DNA of 64,000 nucleotides from Ruminococcus flavefaciens (lineage in GTDB: Bacteria > Bacillota > Clostridia > Oscillospirales > Ruminococcaceae), in assembly GCF_900116855.1 (NCBI RefSeq), contig NZ_UETD01000006.1:186001-250000 (forward strand). The letters are read 5' to 3'. The notes below the pieces were generated by a model. The model was not told the origin of the DNA and searched no databases. It saw nothing but the letters and a program-made list of their open reading frames with translations. Below are positions 43,337 through 50,292 of the stretch, in pieces (position 1 is the first letter of the stretch; the number at the start of each line of letters is the position of its first letter). The translations under genes were made by a program, and so were the position numbers.

Positions 43337-43390
43337 TTGACAGCATATCCAAACAGGTATATAATTATTGTGATATATCCAATCGGATAT
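43337..43390 (+). promoter_or_regulatory. Promoter with two palindromic operators
   Basis: TTGACA (43337-43342), 17-bp spacer, TATAAT (43360-43365). The palindrome ATATCC-AAACAG-GTATAT (43345-43362) fills the spacer. A second, ATATCC-AATC-GGATAT (43375-43390), follows the -10. Their centres are 29 bp apart, about three helical turns. The XRE regulator next door is the likely ligand. Confidence 0.65.
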
Positions 43391-43412
43391 CAGGCAATCA
43401 GGAGGTGTTAAT

Positions 43413-43751
43413 ATGTTCAAAAAAGCAGGTGGAAAACTAAAGACAATTATTGTACTATCATTCTCTTTATCCACACTTATATTATTTATCTTATTTATGT
43501 TTATCGCTTATCAAACAACTCAAAATTATATTTTATGGTTAATTATTTTTTTGGTGGCAATAATTCCCAATTATATAATTCATCTTGTTATTTTTGCTTT
43601 TGCTGAACTTTGTGAAAATGTTAATGAAATAAAAGACGATATCACTGGAACAATGAGCGAAGGTATAGTTTTCATTTCGACAAACATTTATAATATAAAT
43701 AAAAAGTTAAATGCTGAGAAAAATGATGCTCCAGAACATGATGAAGAATAA
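43413..43751 (+). CDS. Small two-pass membrane protein paired with XRE regulator
   Basis: The 112-residue protein has two membrane segments (about 10-32 and 38-62) and an acidic cytoplasmic tail (LCENVNEIKDDITG, EKNDAPEHDEE). No family is recognised. It is clearly more AT-rich than neighbours, uses a strong GGAGG site, and is controlled by a promoter with two operators. Together with the divergent regulator it forms a small module that may have been acquired. A toxin-like, transport-related or phage-related role cannot be distinguished. Confidence 0.7.
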   Translation: MFKKAGGKLKTIIVLSFSLSTLILFILFMFIAYQTTQNYILWLIIFLVAIIPNYIIHLVIFAFAELCENVNEIKDDITGTMSEGIVFISTNIYNINKKLNAEKNDAPEHDEE

Positions 43752-43896
43752 AAGGAAGTATAGATAAAAACTAATAGTTCAATTCTGTTATGCATAGCAA
43801 TTATTATACTCCGATTAGTTATTTCTGCTAACATCATACGGCTTCCCTCAATAATTGCCCATCGTTAACTTATATTGCTAAAATTTTCGGAAACTC

Positions 43897-43925
43897 TTGC
43901 AATTCACCGCAAGCTATGATATAAT
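43897..43925 (+). promoter_or_regulatory. Promoter of fba
   Basis: TTGCAA (43897-43902), 17-bp spacer, TATAAT (43920-43925). The stretch 43752-43896 shows nothing else. Confidence 0.8.
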
Positions 43926-43979
43926 ATTAACGATGGGGTCATGAGCCCCGTAAATGAATTCTCAGGAGGAATTATATCT

Positions 43980-44843
43980 ATGTTAACTTCAGCTACAGAA
44001 ATGCTCCAGAAAGCAAGAGCAGGCAAATACGCAGTAGGTCAGTTCAATATCAATAACCTTGAGTGGACAAAGGCTATCCTTCTCACAGCTCAGGAGCTCA
44101 ATAGCCCCGTTATCCTCGGTGTTTCTGAGGGCGCAGGCAAGTATATGTGCGGTTTCGAGACTGTTGCAGCTATGGTTGCAGCTATGGACAAGTCTCTCGG
44201 TATCACAGTTCCTGTTGCACTTCACCTCGACCACGGCTCATATGATGGCTGCTACAAGTGCATCAAGGCTGGCTTTACATCTATCATGTTCGACGGTTCA
44301 CACTTCCCCATCGACGAGAACGTTGCTAAGACAACTGAGCTCGTTAACGTTGCTCACGGTCTTGGTCTCTCAATCGAGGCTGAGGTAGGCGCTATCGGCG
44401 GTGAAGAGGACGGCGTTATCGGTAAGGGCGAGTGCGCAGATCCCGCAGAGTGCAAGCAGATCGCTGATCTTGGCGTAGATTTCCTCGCTGCAGGTATCGG
44501 TAACATCCACGGTGTATATCCCGCAAACTGGGAGGGACTCAGCTTTGAGACTCTCGAGGCTATCAACAAGACAGTCGGCGAAATGCCCCTCGTTCTCCAC
44601 GGCGGTACAGGTATCCCTGACGACCAGATCACAAAGGCTATCTCTCTCGGCGTTGCAAAGATCAACGTTAACACAGAGTGCCAGCTGGTATTCGCAGAGG
44701 CTACAAGAGGCTATGTTGAAGCAGGCAAGGACAAGCAGGGCAAGGGCTTCGATCCCAGAAAGCTTCTCGCACCCGGCTTTGAGGCTATCAAGGCTAAGGT
44801 CAAGGAGAAGATGGAACTCTTCGGCAGCGTAAACAAGGCTTGA
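43980..44843 (+). CDS. fba: Class II fructose-bisphosphate aldolase
   Basis: The 287-residue zinc aldolase splits fructose 1,6-bisphosphate in glycolysis. Motifs are GQFNINNLEW, the zinc-binding HLDHGS, IEAEVGAIGGEEDG, and LHGGTGIPDDQI. The ATG at 43980 with AGGAGG upstream is chosen; the open frame extends 13 codons further without a ribosome site. Codon use is strongly biased, as expected of a highly expressed gene. It has its own consensus promoter. Confidence 0.95.
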   Translation: MLTSATEMLQKARAGKYAVGQFNINNLEWTKAILLTAQELNSPVILGVSEGAGKYMCGFETVAAMVAAMDKSLGITVPVALHLDHGSYDGCYKCIKAGFTSIMFDGSHFPIDENVAKTTELVNVAHGLGLSIEAEVGAIGGEEDGVIGKGECADPAECKQIADLGVDFLAAGIGNIHGVYPANWEGLSFETLEAINKTVGEMPLVLHGGTGIPDDQITKAISLGVAKINVNTECQLVFAEATRGYVEAGKDKQGKGFDPRKLLAPGFEAIKAKVKEKMELFGSVNKA

Positions 44844-44863
44844 TCATAAAGAAGGTATAAGAT

Positions 44864-45193
44864 ATGGCTTGGGGTAATTATGAGCAGAACTATGTCTATA
44901 ATTATGACATAAATGCGGTTCTTGATGCAGTCATGCGTGCAGCTGCACAGGTAAAGCTGAAGCTGAAGTCTGCGGACAGAGCTGCTTACAGAGTAAAGTT
45001 CAGCACGGGCATATCGCTCTTTACATGGGGCGAGGAGGTCTATGTTACTCTTGGAGTCCTTCCCGACGGAAAGACGGGAGTAAACATCAGAAGCTCATCA
45101 AATCTCGGAACAGAGATCGCTGCCAAGTCAAGGAACGAGAGCAATGTACTGAAATTGGTAAATGCGCTCAATTTCTTCCTTCCGCCAAGATAA
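44864..45193 (+). CDS. Conserved-looking hypothetical protein after fba
   Basis: The 109-residue protein (MAWGNYEQNYVYNYDINAVL) is soluble, with an N-terminal helix (DAVMRAAAQVKLKLKS) and four or five beta strands (YRVKFSTGISLFTWGEEVYV). It has the look of a small alpha-beta sandwich of the DUF type that handles ligand or lipid binding, but I do not recognise it. It starts 20 bases after fba and ends at a strong terminator, so it is the second gene of the fba transcript. Confidence 0.75.
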   Translation: MAWGNYEQNYVYNYDINAVLDAVMRAAAQVKLKLKSADRAAYRVKFSTGISLFTWGEEVYVTLGVLPDGKTGVNIRSSSNLGTEIAAKSRNESNVLKLVNALNFFLPPR

Positions 45194-45201
45194 ATAAGCA
45201 T

Positions 45202-45235
45202 AATAGCCTGAGGGTTGATCCTCAGGCTATTTTTA
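45202..45235. terminator. Bidirectional terminator
   Basis: ATAGCCTGAG and CTCAGGCTAT pair perfectly; TTTTTAT follows on the plus strand. It separates converging genes. Confidence 0.8.
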
Positions 45236-45772
45236 TATGTTACCGCAGAAAGCGGTTATCTCGGCTTTGCGCGGCTCAACCGCCTCTCTGTATTCCACGG
45301 AGCACAGTCCCAGACTGCCGCAGCATTCTATCTCAAGGTGACCGTAGAAATGCTCGATACTTCCGATTATCCTTTCGCACTCTCTCATGGAGGGACCTGT
45401 CCTCAGGGCGACGGAATATCCTTTCTTGCCGCTCTTTATAGCTGCATGGGGCTCATGTGTGTTGCACCACGGAGTACATCTGTCAATGAACGCCTTGAAC
45501 TGCCCGGGGATATCTGCCCAGTATGAGGGCGCCACGGAAACAATGATGTCAGCGCTGTCAAACTCCTCCATTATACGGTCAATATCATCGCTCTGAACAC
45601 AGCGGGCTGTCTCATGGCAGCTGCGGCAGCCCTTGCAGAAGCTGAATTCATAGTCGTCAATACATATGCTTTTGGTTTCGTACCTCGCCGACAGCTTCTC
45701 CGAGACTATCCTTACTATCTCCGCCGTAGCGCCGTTCCTGACGGGGCTGCAATTGATAACGAGTGCTTTCAT
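45233..45772 (-). CDS. NADPH-dependent FMN reductase-type flavoprotein
   Basis: The 179-residue flavodoxin-fold protein starts MKALVINCSPVRNGATAEIV, the FMN phosphate loop of the NADPH-dependent FMN reductase family. The cysteine cluster CKGCRSCHETARC (about 45-57) is the pattern of the iron-sulfur flavoprotein subgroup, so a 4Fe-4S centre is possible. SYWADIPGQFKAFIDR matches the dimer/FMN loop. It could reduce quinones, oxygen products or other electron acceptors in an anaerobe. It is a single-gene unit with an operator-bearing promoter. Confidence 0.85.
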   Translation of the reverse strand: MKALVINCSPVRNGATAEIVRIVSEKLSARYETKSICIDDYEFSFCKGCRSCHETARCVQSDDIDRIMEEFDSADIIVSVAPSYWADIPGQFKAFIDRCTPWCNTHEPHAAIKSGKKGYSVALRTGPSMRECERIIGSIEHFYGHLEIECCGSLGLCSVEYREAVEPRKAEITAFCGNI

Positions 45773-45784
45773 GACAATACCTCC

Positions 45785-45834
45785 GTTTATAAAAATATAA
45801 ACATGATTATATCACAGAAGCATTGATTTGTCAA
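45785..45834 (-). promoter_or_regulatory. Promoter and operator of the flavoprotein gene
   Basis: The minus strand has TTGACA (45829-45834), 17-bp spacer and TATAAT (45806-45811). The perfect palindrome GTTTATAAAAATATAAAC (45785-45802) lies at the start site, a good position for a repressor. Confidence 0.75.
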
Positions 45835-45840
45835 GAAAAA

Positions 45841-45868
45841 GATCACTCCCGCCGTTACGGAAGTGATC
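45841..45868 (-). terminator. Terminator of the M23 peptidase gene
   Basis: GATCACT and AGTGATC pair around CCCGCCGTTACGGA; the minus strand continues TTTTTC. Confidence 0.75.
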
Positions 45869-45873
45869 CTCTG

Positions 45874-46659
45874 TTACTGTGAGCCGAGAACTGTCATGGG
45901 GTCGATGAATTTGCCGTTGTGAGTGACCTCGATATGCAGATGGGGCGGCATAGAGCTTTCTATATCGGCAGTTTCGCCTACTGCTCCTATGACAGCACCG
46001 CAGTCAACGGTGTCGCCCTGCTGAACTGCAAGATCGGCGCCCAGTCCGCAATATCTGGTGGTAAAGCCGTTCTTGTGGTCGATGAGGACCGAGACTCCCC
46101 ACAGTGGGTCGTTGGTCACGGAAGCTACCTCACCGTTTTCCGCAGCAAATACATCTGCCCCCACTTCAGCGGCGATATCCGTGCCGTTGTGGGTCTGCCA
46201 TGTGCCTGTGGTCTCGTTTTTTACAAGCTCACCGCTGCTGAATGGAGAGAGCACATTGCTCATATCACTTAGTGGAGCGGCTGCAGAGGACATATTGTCC
46301 ACGGCAGCGGCAGGTGCCTCGGGCTGCTCAGCAAAGCCGTGCTCCTCGGGAACGGCTGCGTCAACGGTTATCTCTGCGGCAGGAATGGTGATCTGCGGCT
46401 CGTCATTGAAAACGGGAGCAGTAACCGCAGGAGCTGTGGCTCTCTGTGCAGGGGCAGTTGCTTTGGGTATGTCGGTGACGGGCTTGTTTACCTGAGCATC
46501 CTGCACAACGGGAGAATTCGGCTTCTGAGACAGCTTATCCCCTTGCTTATGAGCGAAAAGGCAGGCAGCTCCCACCATTGCCACGCTGATGACCAGAGCG
46601 GCATAGAAGCCCTTTGAGACTTTTGCGTAATTCTTATCGGTCAGTTCGTTTTTTTTCAC
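45874..46659 (-). CDS. M23 (LytM) endopeptidase-domain membrane protein
   Basis: The 261-residue protein starts at GTG 46659, seven bases after GGAGG; the longer frame lacks a ribosome site. It has one membrane segment (about 17-34), a Pro/Ala/Val-rich linker to about 150, and a C-terminal M23 domain with THNGTDIAAEVG (zinc His and Asp) and PPHLHIEV (HxH). The zinc ligands are intact, so it can cut peptidoglycan peptide bridges. The layout recalls SpoIIQ of Clostridia, but with no sporulation neighbours a vegetative wall hydrolase is equally likely. Confidence 0.86.
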   Translation of the reverse strand: MKKNELTDKNYAKVSKGFYAALVISVAMVGAACLFAHKQGDKLSQKPNSPVVQDAQVNKPVTDIPKATAPAQRATAPAVTAPVFNDEPQITIPAAEITVDAAVPEEHGFAEQPEAPAAAVDNMSSAAAPLSDMSNVLSPFSSGELVKNETTGTWQTHNGTDIAAEVGADVFAAENGEVASVTNDPLWGVSVLIDHKNGFTTRYCGLGADLAVQQGDTVDCGAVIGAVGETADIESSMPPHLHIEVTHNGKFIDPMTVLGSQ

Positions 46660-46755
46660 ACTAACACCTCCGACTTTATTTTTGACATAAAATCGGAAAA
46701 TATACATTGCATGAAAAGTTCCTCAAGCGTTCCAAATCACACACTTCTGATTTAA

Positions 46756-46862
46756 GCCGTTAGCCTGATGTTGGGGCGGCGTTCCGCCGCCCGATAATAA
46801 AGCGGCAAAGCCGCTTCCTGATGGCTAAGGGCTTCGGATTTTAACACCCTGCGGTGTTAAAA
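46756..46862. repeat. Palindromic element, second copy
   Basis: Terminal inverted repeats GCCGTTAGCC (46756-46765) and GGCTAAGGGC (46823-46832) enclose GGGCGGCG-TTC-CGCCGCCC and AAGCGGC-AAA-GCCGCTT. The trailing hairpin TTTTAACAC...GTGTTAAAA follows at 46839-46862. It is the inverted relative of the copy at 33512-33630. The 300-base gap around it holds no gene. Confidence 0.75.
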
Positions 46863-46918
46863 TCCGATTTATATCAGGACACATTATATCATGATACTGC
46901 TAAAATGTAATCAGAAAA

Positions 46919-46952
46919 AGCCATAGTACCTCCTGTCAGAAATACTATGGCT
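46919..46952 (-). terminator. Terminator after murD2
   Basis: AGCCATAGTA and TACTATGGCT form a perfect 10-bp stem; the minus strand continues TTTTTC. Confidence 0.85.
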
Positions 46953-46979
46953 CAATTCTTTTATATCAGCATATTGCGC

Positions 46980-48329
46980 TTATTTACCAAGCTCGGAAAC
47001 CAGCTTCTTGAAAGCATCGCCGCGCTCCTCAAAGTTCTTGAATATGCCGTAGCTTGCAGCCGCAGGCGACATTACGCAGCTCATGCCCTCGGGAGTTATC
47101 TCCGCAGCAAGCTTTACTGCACCGTCAAGGTGGTCGGCGTAGTGTACGCGGGACTTGTCCGAGAAGTCCTCCCTCGCCTGTATCATATCGAACACTCTCC
47201 TGCCTGAAGCCTCCATGCAGATGACCTGAACACCGAAGTCTGCAAGGAAGTCCACAAGAGAGGTGTAGTCGATACCTCTGTCCATACCGCCGATGAGGAT
47301 AGTTCCCACCTCGGGAACGCTCTGAAGCGCTGATATCGCAGTAGCGCAGGCTGTCGAGATAGAGTCGTCATACCAGCGAATGCCCTTTACCGTATCAACA
47401 TATTCCAGACGGTGAGCCAGAGAATCAAAGCTGCAAAGCGCCTTTGTGAAGTCCTCCTCCTCTACCCTGTCCTTGCATACATCCCATGCAATTGCGATAT
47501 TGTAGTGATTGTGAGTTCCCAGAAGCTTTATGCTGTCCACAGGTATCTCGTACTCCTCATCGTCGGAGTCGTACACGATACCGTCCGCAACGTACACATC
47601 GGCGCTGCTGTCAGTATTTGACACAGTTACCGCGATTGACGGTATATCGTCAGTCCTGATTGCTTTATTGCACCACAGAACGTCGCATACGTCCTGATGA
47701 AGGTAGATGTTCTTCTTAGCGTTGTAGTAGTTCTCCATGGTGCCGTAGTGGTCAAGGTGCTCCTCATAGAGATTGAGGAATACCGCACATCTGGGCGAAA
47801 CCGTCATATACTCCAGCTGGTGGCAGGAAAGCTCGCAGACTACAACTGTGTCCTCGTTCATGCCCTCGGCGATGTCGAATACGGGGATACCGATATTTCC
47901 TGCGATACGGCAGTCTATACCGCTCTCCTTCAGCACATGGTAGATAAGTGAAGTCACCGTGCTCTTGCCCTTGGTGCCCGTAATGCCGATTATCTGCTCG
48001 CGGAACACCTCGAAGAACACCTGTGTCTCGCAGGTTATGAGGCATTTAAGCTCGGAAAGAGACTTCTCCAGCACGATACCCGGGCTCTTGAACACCATGT
48101 CAAAGCGGTCCAGACACTTCTGATAGTCCTCGCCGCAGATAAGCTCCACATTTTCGGGAAGACCGTTTGCAGCGGCGTCCACAGGATTGAGGTCGGCGAT
48201 GGCAAGTGAAGCCTGTGCGCCGTACTTCTCCAGTATCTTGTATGTTGACCTGCCCTCTCTGCCGAAGCCGAGTATGCAGACTTTCTTTCCCTTGGTGTAT
48301 TCCTTTATATAGTCGCAGAATTTGTTCAA
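46980..48329 (-). CDS. murD2: MurD-family ligase, predicted UDP-MurNAc-L-Ala--L-glutamate ligase (MurD2)
   Basis: The 449-residue Mur ligase has the ATP loop GITGTKGKST at 115-124, the probable carbamoyl-lysine Lys205 in YNAKKNIY, and the C-terminal SPAAASYGIFKNFEERGDAF block of MurD. In MurD the motif DSKATN contacts the substrate; here it reads DDSISTAC (321-328), with the lysine replaced by isoleucine, as I recall for MurD2 enzymes. It overlaps the murL-like gene by four bases. In Xanthomonas, MurD2 adds L-Glu to UDP-MurNAc-L-Ala and MurL converts it to D-Glu. The pairing makes the same route the best prediction. A canonical D-Glu MurD role is the alternative. Confidence 0.85.
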   Translation of the reverse strand: MNKFCDYIKEYTKGKKVCILGFGREGRSTYKILEKYGAQASLAIADLNPVDAAANGLPENVELICGEDYQKCLDRFDMVFKSPGIVLEKSLSELKCLITCETQVFFEVFREQIIGITGTKGKSTVTSLIYHVLKESGIDCRIAGNIGIPVFDIAEGMNEDTVVVCELSCHQLEYMTVSPRCAVFLNLYEEHLDHYGTMENYYNAKKNIYLHQDVCDVLWCNKAIRTDDIPSIAVTVSNTDSSADVYVADGIVYDSDDEEYEIPVDSIKLLGTHNHYNIAIAWDVCKDRVEEEDFTKALCSFDSLAHRLEYVDTVKGIRWYDDSISTACATAISALQSVPEVGTILIGGMDRGIDYTSLVDFLADFGVQVICMEASGRRVFDMIQAREDFSDKSRVHYADHLDGAVKLAAEITPEGMSCVMSPAAASYGIFKNFEERGDAFKKLVSELGK

Positions 48330-49705
48330 AGCAGACGCTCCATTTCATTTTTAAGTATTTTTGCAAATTCAGCAGGCAGCAGGTTCTGCTCGTTGAACGA
48401 GCCGCAGTACTCCTTATTGATACCGTCGATGGTCTCGGGGCGGTAGAGTCCGCGGGACTTGTATTCCTCAAACAGCAGCGGCAGCTTTTCGCCCTGCTGT
48501 TCAAGCTTCCGTATGGCAAGTGATACGGCTAAATTCACCTCGTCGATACTTCCCACGCACTCAAATGGCTTATGCAGGGACTGTCCGATAAGCTCGACGA
48601 AGTACTCCTTCATTTTCGGGTCGTCCAGCATATCCTTGCCGAAAATGTCCCTGAGCTCCGAAAGGCTGAGAAACGGGGAAAGTATCAGGCTTACAAAAAG
48701 GCACTTTGGGCACTCGCCGCACCATATGTCGGGCGATACCTTGCTGCCCAGATTGCAGCTTCTGAACACGGACAGGTACTTCCTGTGTGACACGAACATC
48801 TTTGCTATCTGAAACTCCGAAAGGGGTCTCAGGAAGCTGAAATAATACTGTCCCGTGCGCAGGTATTTCTCCTCATAGCTGTGGAAGTCCTGCTCGAACT
48901 CAAAGCTCTTGGAGTACTGGTGATTAACGTCCTGTCCCACGACGGTGCTCTCATTGGCACTGGACTCGTTGGAAAGAACGATGTATTTCAGACTGTTAAG
49001 GTATGCGGTTATCTCCGCAGAAAAGGCAACTATTGCCGAAAAAGGCGTATGACCGTTGATGAAGCCCTTGTTGTTCAGCTCTATCAGCGAGCGGTCAAAA
49101 TGGCGCTGTGCAGTGATAAGTGAACTCTCGGGAAGTCCTGCTGCCGCAACGGTGCCGCTGATGGAGCGGCGCTTGTTGATGGAATAGCACATACAGTCCA
49201 TTCCTGCGTTCACGAGAGTCTCAAGAGTGAGGGCGGAGTCCTTTCCGCCGCCGATAGGAACCAGACAGCCCTTTGGCTGACGCTCCCTTTCCACGAGTGA
49301 GCTGTCAAAGCTTCCCTCGGAGATTATCTCCACGAAGCTGTCAGGATCAGCGTTGATGCCGTTTACGAAGAACAGCTCGCCCAGTCCCATGTACCACAGC
49401 TTTTTCCACCACTTCTTCTGGTCCTCGTCCAGCTCGCCGCACTCCACGCGGAATATCGGTGAACAGGCAGCCTTCCAGTAGCTTACGGCTTCTGCCATTC
49501 CCAGTGAGAAAGCCAGCCTTTCAAATTTAAGGTCGCCCTTGACGGACATTCCCGCAGGCTTGCCAAAGGTCCAGCTGGGACGGAACTCAGCAAGTCCTTC
49601 TATCTTGAACTTATAGCCTATCTCCACGGTCTCAGCCGTTTCGTTTATATTATATGATCTGTATACAAAAACGGGGTATTTCTCCCTGAATTCTTCATAC
49701 TTACC
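48326..49705 (-). CDS. murL: MurL-like UDP-MurNAc-L-Ala-L-Glu epimerase
   Basis: The 459-residue protein starts at an ATG six bases after GGAGG. Blocks shared with MurL are YMGLGELFFVNGI (about 106-118), the PP-loop-like GGGKDS (153-158) and NGHTPFSAI (218-226). SNESSANES (246-254), VNHQYSKSFEFEQDF (261-275), LRPLSE, FRSCN and WCGECPKC (329-336) follow. MurL inverts the alpha carbon of the glutamate on UDP-MurNAc-L-Ala-L-Glu, replacing the need for glutamate racemase MurI. It is co-translated with murD2. The match rests on my memory of the Xanthomonas family, not on a search. The PP-loop alone would only say ATP pyrophosphatase-like. Confidence 0.82.
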   Translation of the reverse strand, partial: GKYEEFREKYPVFVYRSYNINETAETVEIGYKFKIEGLAEFRPSWTFGKPAGMSVKGDLKFERLAFSLGMAEAVSYWKAACSPIFRVECGELDEDQKKWWKKLWYMGLGELFFVNGINADPDSFVEIISEGSFDSSLVERERQPKGCLVPIGGGKDSALTLETLVNAGMDCMCYSINKRRSISGTVAAAGLPESSLITAQRHFDRSLIELNNKGFINGHTPFSAIVAFSAEITAYLNSLKYIVLSNESSANESTVVGQDVNHQYSKSFEFEQDFHSYEEKYLRTGQYYFSFLRPLSEFQIAKMFVSHRKYLSVFRSCNLGSKVSPDIWCGECPKCLFVSLILSPFLSLSELRDIFGKDMLDDPKMKEYFVELIGQSLHKPFECVGSIDEVNLAVSLAIRKLEQQGEKLPLLFEEYKSRGLYRPETIDGINKEYCGSFNEQNLLPAEFAKILKNEMERLL

Positions 49706-49730
49706 CATTACTATCCTCCGCTGACAGGGT

Positions 49731-50120
49731 TCATTTTTTGTTTTCTGCTTCTCCCGCAAGCTTTCTGTAATGTGCCTTCAGAAGGGCAAAAGTTTCGTCG
49801 GAAATATCATGCTCTACCTTACAGGCGTCCTCAGCGGCAACGTCGCGGTTAACGCCGAGAAGAATGAAGAAATCGGTGAGCACAGTATGGCGGTCATAGA
49901 TGTGTTCTGCAACGCTCCTGCCTGCGTCCGTCAGGCGTATGTGATTATCGCCGTCAACGGTAACGAGTCCCTCATCCTTCATCTTCTTGAGGATTATGGA
50001 AACCGTAGGGCGTGAATATCCGAGATATGAACAGATATCTATTGCATGAACGTCGGGCTGCTTCTGGGAGAGTATGAGTATAGTCTCCAGATAATTTTCA
50101 ACTGCTTCAGTAATAGCCAT
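49731..50120 (-). CDS. DtxR/MntR-family metal-dependent regulator
   Basis: The 129-residue protein begins MAITEAVENYLETILILSQ, the family start, followed by the winged helix (AIDICSYLGYSRPTVSIILKKMKDEGLV) and a dimerisation/metal region (DRHTVLTDFFILLGV, AEDACKVEHDISDETF). Residues C and E/H in ACKVEH match metal ligands. Members sense Mn or Fe. The start at 50120 has AAAGGAG; the longer frame does not. It lies 25 bases before murL on the same strand, so it may be co-transcribed with murL-murD2, an unusual partner. Confidence 0.9.
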   Translation of the reverse strand: MAITEAVENYLETILILSQKQPDVHAIDICSYLGYSRPTVSIILKKMKDEGLVTVDGDNHIRLTDAGRSVAEHIYDRHTVLTDFFILLGVNRDVAAEDACKVEHDISDETFALLKAHYRKLAGEAENKK

Positions 50121-50131
50121 TCTGATTCTCC

Positions 50132-50153
50132 TTTGCAATATAATGATTGCCAA
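50132..50153 (-). promoter_or_regulatory. Candidate operator of the DtxR-type regulator
   Basis: The plus strand shows TTTGCAAT and ATTGCCAA, arms of an imperfect palindrome spanning 22 bases, overlapping the ribosome site region. Size and symmetry suit a DtxR/MntR-type site. Confidence 0.4.
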
Positions 50154-50176
50154 TTGTTATAATGGTATACAAATAC

Positions 50177-50205
50177 ATTATATCATATAATTATAAAAAT
50201 AGCAA
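50177..50205 (-). promoter_or_regulatory. Promoter of the regulator-murL-murD2 run
   Basis: The minus strand has TTGCTA (50200-50205), 17-bp spacer and TATAAT (50177-50182). Confidence 0.75.
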
Positions 50206-50292
50206 CAGCCGCGGCGAAAAAGTTCTGTTTTTCTTATGTAAAACGCAGAAACAGAAGTGCTTCTCTTTATTCTTATGACGTTGGCTGATAAT

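Noticed and set aside
43057..43751. A classical toxin-antitoxin operon
   Set aside because: The genes are divergent instead of in tandem, and the membrane protein has no recognised toxin motif. Kept only as an open regulated pair.
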